Assembly: GCA_036406655.1 (NCBI GenBank)
Contig: DASXAP010000309.1
Location: forward strand, 1 to 41,880
Direction: 5' to 3'
Length of the DNA: 41,880 nucleotides
Origin: VAZQ01 sp036406655
GTDB taxonomy: Bacteria > Pseudomonadota > Alphaproteobacteria > Rhizobiales > Xanthobacteraceae
Part shown: positions 24,903 through 33,327 of the stretch, one piece after another
Numbering within the stretch: the stretch's first letter is position 1
Layout of the letters: the number at the start of each line of letters is the position of its first letter
The notes under the pieces: generated by a model
Seen by the model: only the letters and a program-made list of their open reading frames with translations
Databases searched by the model: none
What the model was told of the DNA's origin: nothing
Made by a program: the position numbers and the translations under genes

Positions 24903-25496
24903 GTGGAGGGACTGCTCAAGCTGAGCCGCGTCATCGATGCAATGAACCTCAAGATCGGCAAGGTGGTCTCCTGGCTGATCCTCGTGGTCGTCATCATTTC
25001 CGCCACCAACGCGACGATACGCAAGCTGTTCGACATGTCGTCGAATGCCTGGCTCGAGCTGCAATGGGTCCTGTTCGGGGTCATCTTCCTCTTATGCTCG
25101 CCGTGGACGCTTCTGGCCAATGAGCATATCCGCATCGACATCGTGAACGGGATGCTGCCCAAGCGAGTGCGCGACAGCATTGATATTTTCGGTCACGTGT
25201 TCTTCCTGCTTCCGCTGACGATCGTCATGATCATCACCTCGGTGCCGTTCTTTCTCAGATCGTTTCGGCTCAACGAGCAGTCGATGAACGCCGGAGGATT
25301 GCCGCAGTGGCCGGCAAAATCCCTGCTCTTGCTGGGGTTCAGCCTGCTCTTCCTCCAGGGCATTTCCGAGCTCATCAAGCGGATTGCAGTCATGCAGGGC
25401 CGGATTCCCGATCCGCACGCCGGCGCCACAGCGCATTCCGCGGCGGAATCGGAAGCCGAACGCATTCTCGCGGTTGCCAAGACGGATACCGAATAG
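24903..25496 (+). CDS. dctQ: TRAP transporter small permease (DctQ type)
   Basis: A 197-residue inner-membrane protein with four hydrophobic segments (about residues 22-42, 52-75, 95-115 and 135-160). The motif L-E-L-Q-W-V-L-F-G-V-I-F-L-L in the second segment followed by N-E-H-I-R-I-D-I-V is the DctQ hallmark. It forms the small membrane half of a sodium-driven, binding-protein-dependent uptake system. GTG 24903 has AGGGGA seven bases before it and is preferred; ATG 24942 is an alternative start just before the first helix. The large permease gene follows after 24 bp. The tail after residue ~165 is Ala/Glu-rich and soluble. Confidence 0.9.
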   Translation: MEGLLKLSRVIDAMNLKIGKVVSWLILVVVIISATNATIRKLFDMSSNAWLELQWVLFGVIFLLCSPWTLLANEHIRIDIVNGMLPKRVRDSIDIFGHVFFLLPLTIVMIITSVPFFLRSFRLNEQSMNAGGLPQWPAKSLLLLGFSLLFLQGISELIKRIAVMQGRIPDPHAGATAHSAAESEAERILAVAKTDTE

Positions 25497-25520
25497 CCGC
25501 GAAGCCCGGAGCGACGAAGC

Positions 25521-27185
25521 ATGTCGGCGATGCTCATCCACAACATGGCGCCGATCATGTTCGGGTCGCTGGTCGTGTTTCTGCTGCTCGGCTATCCGGT
25601 CGCTTTCTCGCTTGCCGCCAATGGCCTCATTTTCGGGCTCCTCGGCATAGAGCTCGGCCTGTTCCGTCCCGATTTCCTGCAGGCCTTGCCGGAGCGCATC
25701 TACGGGATCATGAGCAATGATATCCTGCTCGCGATTCCGTTCTTCACGTTCATGGGTCTCATTCTCGAACGCTCGGGCATGGCGGAGGATCTGCTCGACA
25801 CGATCGGTCAGCTGTTTGGAACCATCCGGGGCGGTCTCGCGTACGCCGTGGTGTTCGTCGGGGCATTGCTGGCAGCGACGACCGGCGTGGTGGCCGCCTC
25901 GGTGATCTCGATGGGGCTCATCTCGCTGCCGATCATGCTCCGCTATGGCTATGACCGCCGGCTGGCAACGGGTGTGATCGCCGCATCCGGCACCCTCGCG
26001 CAGATCATTCCGCCGTCGCTGGTGCTCATCGTCATGGCCGACCAGCTCGGGCGTTCCGTGGGCGACATGTACGAAGGCGCATTTCTCCCCGGCATCATGC
26101 TTGCCGGCCTCTATGCGCTCTACGTGCTGCTGATGACCGTCCTGTTTCCCAAATCCGCGCCGGGCCTGCCGTTGGAAGCGGTCGGCTACCGGGAGGATGA
26201 CGGGGCGCGCGGGCTCATCTCGCTGGCCATTCTCTTCCTCGTCAGCGCCGTCGTCGGCGTGCTTGCGATGAAGGACACGACCACGCATGGCGCCGACTAC
26301 GTCGTGCTCGTGATGTTCATCGGAATCGTCTTTGCGTTCGGCGTGGCGGTCGTGAATTGGGGCTGTGACAGGCTGTTTCACGTGCGCTTCCTGTCGCGGC
26401 TGGCGCAGCAGGTGACGTTCGTAATGGTGCCGCCGCTGTTCCTTATCTTCCTGGTGCTCGGCACAATCTTCATCGGGCTTGCGACGCCGACCGAAGGCGG
26501 GGCCATGGGCGCGACCGGGGCGCTGGCGCTCGCCTTGATCAAGCGACGGCTGACCTGGGACTTGACGCGGCAGGCGGCCGAGATCACCGCCAAGCTTGCG
26601 GCGTTCGTTGTCTTCATCCTGATCGGCGCGCGGGTGTTCTCGCTGACGTTCTACGGCGTTGACGGGCACAAGTGGGTCGAGGATCTGCTCGTCTCACTGC
26701 CCGGCGGGCAGATCGGATTTCTGCTCTTTGTCAACGCTTTCGTGTTCGTGCTTGCTTTCTTTCTGGATTTTTTCGAGATCGCTTTCATCGTGATACCACT
26801 GCTTGGGCCGGCGGCAGACCGCCTCGGCATCGACCTCATCTGGTTCGGCGTCGTGCTTGGCGTGAACATGCAGACCTCGTTCATGCATCCGCCCTTCGGC
26901 TTTGCGCTGTTTTATTTGCGATCCGTCGCTCCGCGGGACCCATATGTCGACCGCATCTCCGGCAAGAGCATGCCACCGGTCCGGACCGCGGAGATCTACT
27001 GGGGGGCGGTCCCGTTCGTGGCCATCCAGTGCATCGCAGTCGGGCTGGTGATCGCCTTGCCGATCCTGGTCATGCACTACAAGGGGTCGGCACCAACGAT
27101 CGATCCTTCGAAGATCCAGATCGAGATTCCGCTGCCGGATCTGCCGCCGCCACTCGATTTCAACGAGCCTCCCAAGCCGAGGTGA
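25521..27185 (+). CDS. dctM: TRAP transporter large permease (DctM type), long form
   Basis: A 554-residue transport subunit of the IT superfamily, with more than twelve predicted membrane segments. Typical motifs are A-I-P-F-F-T-F-M-G near residue 75, a first hairpin region G-A-L-L-A-A-T-T-G-V-V-A-A-S-V with S-M-G-L-I-S-L-P, A-S-G-T-L-A-Q-I-I-P-P-S and, late, A-T-P-T-E-G-G-A-M-G with N-M-Q-T-S-F-M-H-P-P-F-G. It is about 120 residues longer than the commonest DctM; the extra part lies in the middle (around 210-300, two added hydrophobic segments), and a Pro-rich tail ends the protein. It is expected to pair with DctQ and the binding protein coded on the opposite strand at 27329. Confidence 0.92.
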   Translation: MSAMLIHNMAPIMFGSLVVFLLLGYPVAFSLAANGLIFGLLGIELGLFRPDFLQALPERIYGIMSNDILLAIPFFTFMGLILERSGMAEDLLDTIGQLFGTIRGGLAYAVVFVGALLAATTGVVAASVISMGLISLPIMLRYGYDRRLATGVIAASGTLAQIIPPSLVLIVMADQLGRSVGDMYEGAFLPGIMLAGLYALYVLLMTVLFPKSAPGLPLEAVGYREDDGARGLISLAILFLVSAVVGVLAMKDTTTHGADYVVLVMFIGIVFAFGVAVVNWGCDRLFHVRFLSRLAQQVTFVMVPPLFLIFLVLGTIFIGLATPTEGGAMGATGALALALIKRRLTWDLTRQAAEITAKLAAFVVFILIGARVFSLTFYGVDGHKWVEDLLVSLPGGQIGFLLFVNAFVFVLAFFLDFFEIAFIVIPLLGPAADRLGIDLIWFGVVLGVNMQTSFMHPPFGFALFYLRSVAPRDPYVDRISGKSMPPVRTAEIYWGAVPFVAIQCIAVGLVIALPILVMHYKGSAPTIDPSKIQIEIPLPDLPPPLDFNEPPKPR

Positions 27186-27226
27186 GCTGGGACCGCAGGC
27201 CATTGCGCCGAGAAGAATGCGGCATC

Positions 27227-27253
27227 GCGCGATTGCCAGCTTGGCAATCGCGC
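27227..27253. terminator. bidirectional terminator candidate between dctM and dctP
   Basis: Arms GCGCGATTGCCA and TGGCAATCGCGC pair perfectly over 12 bp with a three-base loop, and outer GCATC/GATGC arms extend the stem past a two-base bulge. It lies in the 143-bp space between two convergent genes. There is no T-run on either side, so termination would rely on the stem or on Rho. Confidence 0.6.
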
Positions 27254-27328
27254 TCGATGCGGCGAGCCTCCGTCCCCTGCAGGAACGGACGGCGCCGCAT
27301 CAACGATGCTCCGCTCCGCCGTGCGTCG

Positions 27329-28417
27329 TCACGCCCGCGTGCGGGTTCGTATCATGAAGGCATCGTAGGTGAACTCGGCGACCTGCCACCAGAGGTATTC
27401 ATCGTTGCGGAAGGCCTGGATCGAGTCCCACACCTTCTTGTAGCTCTCATTGTTCGCAGAGGTCTCGGCGTTGACCTCATTGGATGCCTTCAGGCAGGCT
27501 TCCATCACCGGCTGTGGGAATGGCCGCAACTGGGTTCCCGAGGCGACCAGACGCTTCAATGCGGCCGGGTTGCGTGCGTCGTACCTTCCCGTCTGCTCGA
27601 CATTGGCGAGACCCGCGGCGGCCGCCAGGATTGCCTGATAGGTCTTCGGCAGCTCGTTCCATTTCGTCAAGTTGATCATGAAGTGGTTGGCGGTGCCGCC
27701 CTCCCACCAGCCCGGATAATAATAATATTGGGCGACCTTGTAGAAACCGAGCTTCTCGTCGTCATAGGGACCAACCCACTCGGCGGCGTCGATCGTCCCC
27801 TTCTCCAGGGCGGGATAGATGTCACCGCCGGCGATCTGCTGGGGCACCACCCCGAGCTTCTGCAGCGTTCTGCCGGCCCAGCCGCCGATACGGAACTTCA
27901 ATCCCTTTAGATCATCGGCGGTCTTGATCTCCTTGCGGAACCATCCGCCCATCTGGGCGCCGGTATTGCCGCCGAGCAGCGAGTAAGCTTCGAACTTCTT
28001 GCCGAACTCGTTCATCAGCCTGAGCCCCTCCCCGTCGTAGAACCAGGCATTCTGCTGGCGGGTATTGAGGCCGAACGGGACGGCGCAGAACAGCGCCCAG
28101 GTCGGATCCTTACCGATGAAGTAATAGGTGGCGGTGTGGCAGGCCTCGACCGTGCCATTTTGCACGGCGTCCAGCACCTGCAGCCCGGGCACAATCTCGC
28201 CCGCGGCGAATGATTGAACCTGGAACTTGTTATCGGTCGCCTCGGCGACATATTTGGAAAAGGTCTCGCACGAGCCGTAAAGCGTGTCGAGAGATTTCGG
28301 CCAGCTTGCAGTCAGCCGCCATCGCAGCTCCGGCATCGATTGGGCAATCGCAGGTGCGGCGATGGCCGACGCGGCAGCGCCGGTGCCGGCAACCTTGAGA
28401 AAATCTCGGCGTTTCAT
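27329..28417 (-). CDS. dctP: TRAP transporter substrate-binding protein, TakP-like, Tat-exported
   Basis: A 362-residue periplasmic receptor for the TRAP system. The N-terminus K-R-R-D-F-L-K with an Ala-rich core and A-I-A-Q-S cut near residue 26 is a Tat signal. The residues that in the 2-oxoacid receptor TakP hold the sodium ion and keto acid are found at nearly the same numbers: Gln155 (A-Q-M-G-G-W), Arg176 (K-F-R-I-G-G), Glu213-Trp214 (A-E-W-V-G-P) and Glu239 (W-W-E-G-G). A 2-oxo acid or lactate-like ligand is therefore likely (inference). Unlike most TRAP loci, the gene is not in line with dctQM but convergent with it, so it must have its own promoter in the 208-bp gap before mrp. Confidence 0.92.
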   Translation of the reverse strand: MKRRDFLKVAGTGAAASAIAAPAIAQSMPELRWRLTASWPKSLDTLYGSCETFSKYVAEATDNKFQVQSFAAGEIVPGLQVLDAVQNGTVEACHTATYYFIGKDPTWALFCAVPFGLNTRQQNAWFYDGEGLRLMNEFGKKFEAYSLLGGNTGAQMGGWFRKEIKTADDLKGLKFRIGGWAGRTLQKLGVVPQQIAGGDIYPALEKGTIDAAEWVGPYDDEKLGFYKVAQYYYYPGWWEGGTANHFMINLTKWNELPKTYQAILAAAAGLANVEQTGRYDARNPAALKRLVASGTQLRPFPQPVMEACLKASNEVNAETSANNESYKKVWDSIQAFRNDEYLWWQVAEFTYDAFMIRTRTRA

Positions 28418-28625
28418 GGGGTCGTTCTCCCTGCTCGGCGCTAGGCTGGAGCGGCGGTCGCGCCTGTGGTGAGGTTTATTGAGCCCGGGGACCAGCGGCC
28501 CCGCAGACGTCCGGCTAGATTGTCCGCCGGTGGGCAGGCACGCAAGAGGAAAACCCGCGACTGCTCATCCTGATGATGCGGTCCGGCCCGCGTTAACCAT
28601 ACCGGAACTGCCATGCAGCTTGCGT

Positions 28626-29747
28626 TCAGCCCTCGATCACGATCCTGGGTGCGGCGCGGGCTGCACTCGGACCCGCGATTTGATCGCGCACCTTGGCGGC
28701 AATCTCTCGATAGATCCTGGCGTGCTCTCCGTCGGGCTCCGTCGCCACCACCGGCAAGCCGAGGTCCGATTTCTCCCGAATGGTCATGTGCAACGGCACC
28801 TCGCCGAGGAATGGCACGCCCAGACGCTGAGCCTCGTGGCGCGCGCCACCGTGGCCGAAGACCTCGGAGCGCCCGCCGCAGCGGGGGCACAGGAAGTAGC
28901 TCATGTTCTCGACCACGCCGAGGACCGGCACGTTCACACGCCGGAACATGGAGATTCCCCGCCTGGCGTCAATCAGGGCGAGATCCTGCGGCGTCGAAAC
29001 GATCACCGCTCCCTTGAGCGGCACCTGCTGGGCCATGGTGAGCTGTGCGTCGCCGGTGCCGGGGGGCATATCCACGACCATCACGTCGAGAGCGCCCCAT
29101 TCCACCTCGCGCAACATCTGGGTGAGCGCCGATATCACCATCGGTCCGCGCCAGATCATCGGCGTGTCCTCGTCGATCAGGAAGCCGATGGACATGACGG
29201 TGAGGCCGTAGCGATCGATCGGCTTGAGCCTGGTGCCGCCGACGGTCTGCGGCTTCTCCCGGATCGCGAGCAGCTTGGGCAGCGATGGCCCATAGATATC
29301 CGCGTCGAGAATGCCGGTCTTGAGACCCAGCGCCGAAAGCCCCAGCGCCAGGTTCACTGCGGTTGTCGATTTGCCGACCCCGCCCTTGCCGGACGCTACC
29401 GCGATGATCGCCTCGACCCCGGGCACGCCCTGCATGGGCTCGCCGCGTCCCGAGCGCGCAGGCGCCGGTGCCGCGCCCGGTCCCGGCGCAGCCGCGGCCG
29501 ATTTTCGTTCCGCTGTAAGGGCGACGAGCGCCGATTGCACTCCGGGCAGCGAGCGTACCGCCTCCTCGGCCAGCTTGCGCACGGGTTCCCAGGCCCTGAC
29601 CTGCGCCGCATCGACGGTAATGGAGAAGAAGACCTTGCCATCGGCGGCGACCACCTCCGATAGCGTGCCGGTCATGGGCAACGGGGTACCCGCGGGCGAC
29701 GGCACACCTTCGAGGGCCGCAAGCACTTGCTGCTTCGTTACAGCCAT
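28626..29747 (-). CDS. mrp: Mrp/ApbC-type iron-sulfur cluster carrier ATPase
   Basis: A 373-residue P-loop ATPase that binds and hands on Fe-S clusters in the cytoplasm. It has an N-terminal MIP18/DUF59-like domain (residues 1-80), an Ala/Pro-rich linker (84-108), the deviant Walker A G-K-G-G-V-G-K-S at 120-127, D-M-P-P-G-T-G-D and the cluster-binding C287-P-R-C290. The arrangement is that of bacterial ApbC. ATG 29747 gives the usual start (V-T-K-Q-Q-V-L-A-A-L); the frame runs further upstream through the repeat array, but that part is not protein-like. It is divergent from the dehydrogenase gene at 29935 and lies 208 bp upstream of dctP. Confidence 0.93.
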   Translation of the reverse strand: MAVTKQQVLAALEGVPSPAGTPLPMTGTLSEVVAADGKVFFSITVDAAQVRAWEPVRKLAEEAVRSLPGVQSALVALTAERKSAAAAPGPGAAPAPARSGRGEPMQGVPGVEAIIAVASGKGGVGKSTTAVNLALGLSALGLKTGILDADIYGPSLPKLLAIREKPQTVGGTRLKPIDRYGLTVMSIGFLIDEDTPMIWRGPMVISALTQMLREVEWGALDVMVVDMPPGTGDAQLTMAQQVPLKGAVIVSTPQDLALIDARRGISMFRRVNVPVLGVVENMSYFLCPRCGGRSEVFGHGGARHEAQRLGVPFLGEVPLHMTIREKSDLGLPVVATEPDGEHARIYREIAAKVRDQIAGPSAARAAPRIVIEG

Positions 29748-29754
29748 GGCGATT

Positions 29755-29887
29755 CGGAGGTCGGATGACAGTGGGCACAGGACGGATCGCAGCACTGAAT
29801 AACGCGCGCCGATGACGCGAGCGGATCCGTTCCTCGTCCTCCGTCTTCCTGGTCCTCCGTCCTCTGTCCTCCGTCCTCCGCCCTCTG
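29755..29887. repeat. imperfect inverted arrays of a 7-bp unit between divergent genes
   Basis: From about 29831 to 29887 the plus strand repeats TCCTCCG-like heptamers (TCCTCCG, TCCTCTG, CCCTCTG), broken once by TCTTCCTGG. From 29755 to 29786 the opposite strand pattern appears (CGGAGG-T-CGGA-T-GACAG), an imperfect reverse complement of the right-hand array. The two arms are separated by ~45 bp and could form a long hairpin. The strand bias (nearly all pyrimidine on one strand) stands out from the surrounding DNA. It occupies most of the mrp/dehydrogenase promoter space. Confidence 0.7.
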
Positions 29888-29934
29888 ATATAGGGTTTTG
29901 CTTTGTCGAACGACAGTACGCGAAGGAGGACGGC

Positions 29935-30804
29935 ATGGCGAAAGTGGCTTTTCTCGGTCTGGGCGTCATGGGCTATCCCATGGCCGGTCACCTCAAGAGC
30001 AAGGGCGGCCATGAGGTCACCGTGTACAACCGCACCAGGAGCAAGGCCGAGAAATGGGTCGCGCAGCACGGCGGCCGCAGCGCCGATACCCCCAGGACCG
30101 CGGCCGAAGGGCAGGATTTCGTGATGTGCTGTGTGGGCAACGACGATGACCTGCGGCAGGTGACGCTCGGGCCGGACGGCGCGTTCCACAACATCAAGCC
30201 GGGAGCCGTGTTCGTCGATCACACCACAGCTTCGGCAGAGATCGGGCGCGAGCTTGCGGCCGCGGCAAGGAAGCGAAGCTTCCACTTCGTCGATGCGCCG
30301 GTCTCCGGCGGTCAGGCTGGCGCCGAGAACGGCATATTGACAGTGATGTGCGGCGGAGAGGCCGAGCCATATGCGCGAGCCGAGAAGGTGATCGCCGCCT
30401 ATGCCCGCATGTGCAAGCTATTGGGGGAAGCCGGCTCGGGGCAGCTCACGAAGATGGTCAACCAGATCTGCATCGCAGGACTTGTGCAGGGGCTGGCCGA
30501 GGGCATCCACTTCGCCAAACGTGCGGGACTCGATCTCGACGCAGTGATCGAGACGATCTCCAAGGGCGCCGCGCAGTCGTGGCAGATGGAGAATCGCTAC
30601 AAGACCATGGCCGCCGGCAAGTTCGATTTCGGATTCGCCGTCGACTGGATGCGTAAGGACCTGTCGATCTGCACAAGCGAAGCCCGCCGGAACGGGTCGA
30701 GCCTGCCGGTTGCGGCCCTGGTCGACCAGTTTTATGCCGAGGTGCAAAAGATGGGGGGCCGGCGCTGGGACACGTCGAGCCTGATCGCGCGGCTGGAGAA
30801 ATGA
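29935..30804 (+). CDS. NAD(P)-dependent beta-hydroxyacid dehydrogenase (3-hydroxyisobutyrate dehydrogenase family)
   Basis: A 289-residue oxidoreductase for beta-hydroxy acids. The N-terminal Rossmann domain has G-L-G-V-M-G-Y-P-M at 8-16 and an Asn-Arg-Thr (Y-N-R-T-R) after the second strand, which favours NADPH as in the glyoxylate/succinic semialdehyde reductase branch. The substrate motif D-A-P-V-S-G-G is at 120-126 and the catalytic Lys173 sits in G-x-L-T-K-M-V-N-Q. The C-terminal all-helical domain is complete. Hydroxyisobutyrate, tartronate semialdehyde or glyoxylate are possible substrates. A strong AAGGAGGA is placed five bases before the ATG. It is divergent from mrp and convergent with the MBL gene. 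Confidence 0.9.
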   Translation: MAKVAFLGLGVMGYPMAGHLKSKGGHEVTVYNRTRSKAEKWVAQHGGRSADTPRTAAEGQDFVMCCVGNDDDLRQVTLGPDGAFHNIKPGAVFVDHTTASAEIGRELAAAARKRSFHFVDAPVSGGQAGAENGILTVMCGGEAEPYARAEKVIAAYARMCKLLGEAGSGQLTKMVNQICIAGLVQGLAEGIHFAKRAGLDLDAVIETISKGAAQSWQMENRYKTMAAGKFDFGFAVDWMRKDLSICTSEARRNGSSLPVAALVDQFYAEVQKMGGRRWDTSSLIARLEK

Positions 30805-30856
30805 CCGTGCAAGCCGATCCGGCGTGCTGATTCCGCGAACGCCTTCCTGGTGGTCG

Positions 30857-31600
30857 TTACAGGCTGATTACCAGCCCGTCTTCCGCCATCACGGCGCCGG
30901 CAGCGCGCACTTCGTCACGGCGCGCCAGCATGCTGGGATTCATGTGCGTGATCATGATCTGCCGCGCTCGCAGCTCGGGCAGCCGGCCCTTGAGGACCTC
31001 CCACGTGAGATGGCCGGCCAGCGTCCCCGAATATCCGTAGCATTCGATCACAAGCAGATCGGCCCCTTCGGCAACCCCGATGAGGCCCTCGACCCACTCG
31101 GTGTCCCCGGAAAATGCGAATGTCTTGTCGTCGTCCGACAAGCGAACCGCCGTCGAGGGCGCTCCGGAGAAGTGCCGCACCGCGGTGGTCGTCACCAAAT
31201 GCCCGAGCACCTCGGTTGGCCGGTCGAGCTCGATCTCCAGCACCTTCCATTCAAACCGCCACTTGTTTCCCGAGGAGCGCGGGAAGAAGACCTCGAGCGC
31301 TTGATCGATGCGCGCTCGCGCCCCGGGAGGGCCTGCAATCAGCAGCGGTCGGTCGCGCCGCGCCAGAAACTGCGCATCGAGCAGCAGGAACGGCAGGCCG
31401 CCGAAGTGGTCGCCGTGCAGATGCGAGAGGATGATGGCATCGACGCGGTTCGGATCGAGGCTGCGGGCCTTCAGCGAAATCAGAGCCGATGCGCCGCAGT
31501 CCACCAGCAGCGTGCCCTTGGCGGTCTCGAGATGCAGGCACGTATTGAACCGGCCACCGGAGCCGAAGGCATCTCCCGATCCTGCAACGGTCAATCGCAT
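30857..31600 (-). CDS. MBL-fold metallo-hydrolase (RNase Z-like)
   Basis: A 247-residue metallo-beta-lactamase-fold hydrolase. The metal motif H-L-H-G-D-H is at 60-65, with other ligands in the V-R-H-F-S-G (His) and F-S-G-D-T (Asp) segments and the last His in I-T-H-M-N-P. The opening T-V-A-G-S-G-D-A-F-G-S-G-G-R-F-N-T-C resembles the RNase Z/ElaC and phosphodiesterase branch. It lacks the long exosite arm of true tRNase Z, so cleavage of a small phosphodiester or other ester is likelier; this is inference. ATG 31600 lies three bases after the stop of the upstream GST gene, indicating a two-gene operon. Confidence 0.86.
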   Translation of the reverse strand: MRLTVAGSGDAFGSGGRFNTCLHLETAKGTLLVDCGASALISLKARSLDPNRVDAIILSHLHGDHFGGLPFLLLDAQFLARRDRPLLIAGPPGARARIDQALEVFFPRSSGNKWRFEWKVLEIELDRPTEVLGHLVTTTAVRHFSGAPSTAVRLSDDDKTFAFSGDTEWVEGLIGVAEGADLLVIECYGYSGTLAGHLTWEVLKGRLPELRARQIMITHMNPSMLARRDEVRAAGAVMAEDGLVISL

Positions 31601-31603
31601 GCG

Positions 31604-32215
31604 TCAGGCCGAGGCGCTCGGTCGCGCCGAGATTTCCGCATGCCAGCGCTTGAGACTCTTGAGCTCGTCGGGCACTGCGAGCTTGGCCGGCTTCATGAAG
31701 TCGACCGCCACCAACCCGGTGATGTCGGCAACCGTGTACTTGTCGCCGGCGACGAAAGGACGCTCCTCCAATTCACGGTCGAGAAAGGCGATGAACTCGA
31801 GAACACGCGGCTTGTTGGCCTCGGCCCAGGCGGGCACCTGAGGCACTTCCATCTCCTTCATTGCCGGATGGGAATTGCGGAACACGTGGGAGACGGGAAA
31901 CAGCAGGTGCAGCTCGAGACGCCGATTCCACATCTCGACCCGTGCAGCATCGAGCGCATCCCGGCCGAACAGCGGCGGATCAGGCTGCAGTGCCTCGAAG
32001 TACCGGCAGATCGCGATCGACTCCGTGATCACCGTGCCGTCGTCGAGGACGAGTGCCGGCACCCGCATCAGCGGATTGACCGCGGCATAGGCCGGCGACC
32101 GCTGCTGCAGGGCGCCGAGATCCACCTGCTCGAGCGGGACCCTGATCCCCTTCTCGGCCAGAAAGACCCGGGTCCGCCGCGGATTGGGCGCTCGGCCGCC
32201 GTCATAAAGCTTCAT
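31604..32215 (-). CDS. glutathione S-transferase family protein
   Basis: A 203-residue GST-fold protein. The N-domain starts K-L-Y-D-G-G-R-A-P-N-P-R-R-T-R-V-F-L-A-E-K-G and has N-P-L-M-R-V-P-A-L and I-T-E-S-I-A-I-C-R-Y-F-E, the glutathione gamma-glutamyl site with its Glu-Ser pair. The helical domain contains V-A-G-D-K-Y-T-V-A-D-I-T, the N-cap motif. The P-N-P-R-R segment is characteristic of the bacterial URE2/theta-like group. ATG 32215 fits the family N-terminus; the frame continues 24 codons upstream without similarity. It precedes the MBL gene by three bases, so it is probably cotranscribed with it. Confidence 0.89.
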   Translation of the reverse strand: MKLYDGGRAPNPRRTRVFLAEKGIRVPLEQVDLGALQQRSPAYAAVNPLMRVPALVLDDGTVITESIAICRYFEALQPDPPLFGRDALDAARVEMWNRRLELHLLFPVSHVFRNSHPAMKEMEVPQVPAWAEANKPRVLEFIAFLDRELEERPFVAGDKYTVADITGLVAVDFMKPAKLAVPDELKSLKRWHAEISARPSASA

Positions 32216-32320
32216 CGGGCCTTCCTGCCGTGCCGCAGCCGCCGGCGGACGCTCGCCAGCTGACAGCCTTCCTTTGCACCCCATCACGTCGATCAGCCCG
32301 CAGTCAAGATTCCCGCCCTC

Positions 32321-33286
32321 TCAATCGGTGGCGAAGCCGATCGCGCGCGTCATCCTGGTCCAGCTTGCGACCTCACGCCTGAAATAACCGGCAGTCTCGG
32401 TCGGCCCCATGAAAAGCGGCTCGAAGCCGATCGCCTTGATCTTCTGCTGCGCCTGCGGCTCGCGGATGATCCGGTTGATCGCGTCGTTGAGAATCGCAAC
32501 GACGGGATCGGGCACTCCTGCGGGCGCAAAGAACCCGACCCACGAGCCGGAATAAACTTCCGGAAACCCCATCTCACCATAGGTCGGCACTTCCGCCACC
32601 GCTGGGTTCCGGCTGGCGCTCGCGAGCCCGATACCGCGCAGCAGCCCCTGACTGATCGCCGGCACTACCGTGGGCAGCGTCAGCACGACCGCGTCGACAT
32701 GGTTGCCGATGGCGGACTGGACCGCGGGCGCGCCGCCGGTGAAAGGCACGTGCACCGCTTTCACCTTGGCGATCTCACGAAAAAAATACTCCGCCCCGAT
32801 ATGCGGTCCCGTGCCGACACCGGCACTTCCATAGGTGAAGCTCCGGTCTTTTCCGCTGTTGATGAATTCCCGCAGGTCTTTTGCCGGATTGCTCGGATGC
32901 ACGGCAATGACGTCGGGACTCAGCGCGACGATGGCGATGGGACGCAAATCGTCGATCGAGAAGCCTTTGTTCCTGACGGCGCTTTCGCTCACCGCCAGCG
33001 CAGTCGTGGTGGCGAGAATGGTATATCCATCGGCGGCGGCAGTGCTCACCACCTTGGCAGCGAGACTGCCGCCGGCGCCACCGCGGTTCTCCACCACCAC
33101 CGTATGGTGGATACGTTCGCCAAGTCCCTGCGCCACGAGCCGAGCGATCACATCGGCGATGCCGCCGGCGGCGAAAGCCACCAGGCAGGTAATGTTTCGC
33201 TCGGGGTAGCTCTGCGCCGCAGCGGGATTGATGAGGCCAACCATCAACCCTGCCACGACCCAACGTCCCATCCGGAGCCTGGCCAT
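32321..33286 (-). CDS. Bug/TctC family tripartite tricarboxylate transporter substrate-binding protein
   Basis: A 321-residue exported receptor. Signal peptide: M-A-R-L-R-M-G-R-W then a hydrophobic core ending N-P-A-A-A-Q, cut near residue 25. The mature start Y-P-E-R-N-I-T-x-L-V-A-F-A-A-G-G-I-A-D-V-I-A-R is the Bug family hallmark, and V-V-E-N-R-G-G-A-G-G with P-F-T-G-G-A-P-A supplies the two carboxylate-binding loops. Bug receptors bind small carboxylates, and many are orphans without TctA/TctB; none is seen here. GGGAGG five bases before ATG 33286 decides the start over earlier in-frame ATGs that overlap the upstream GST gene. That GST gene ends 41 bp upstream. Confidence 0.91.
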   Translation of the reverse strand: MARLRMGRWVVAGLMVGLINPAAAQSYPERNITCLVAFAAGGIADVIARLVAQGLGERIHHTVVVENRGGAGGSLAAKVVSTAAADGYTILATTTALAVSESAVRNKGFSIDDLRPIAIVALSPDVIAVHPSNPAKDLREFINSGKDRSFTYGSAGVGTGPHIGAEYFFREIAKVKAVHVPFTGGAPAVQSAIGNHVDAVVLTLPTVVPAISQGLLRGIGLASASRNPAVAEVPTYGEMGFPEVYSGSWVGFFAPAGVPDPVVAILNDAINRIIREPQAQQKIKAIGFEPLFMGPTETAGYFRREVASWTRMTRAIGFATD

Positions 33287-33327
33287 CGAGCCTCCCTTTG
33301 GCTTGTCGAGATGCATCACCACCGGCC

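Noticed and set aside
25092..26669. 525-codon open frame antisense to dctQ and dctM
   Set aside because: It is rich in His, Asp, Arg and Glu, has no fold-like pattern and mirrors the membrane protein codons of dctQM, as expected for GC-rich antisense DNA.
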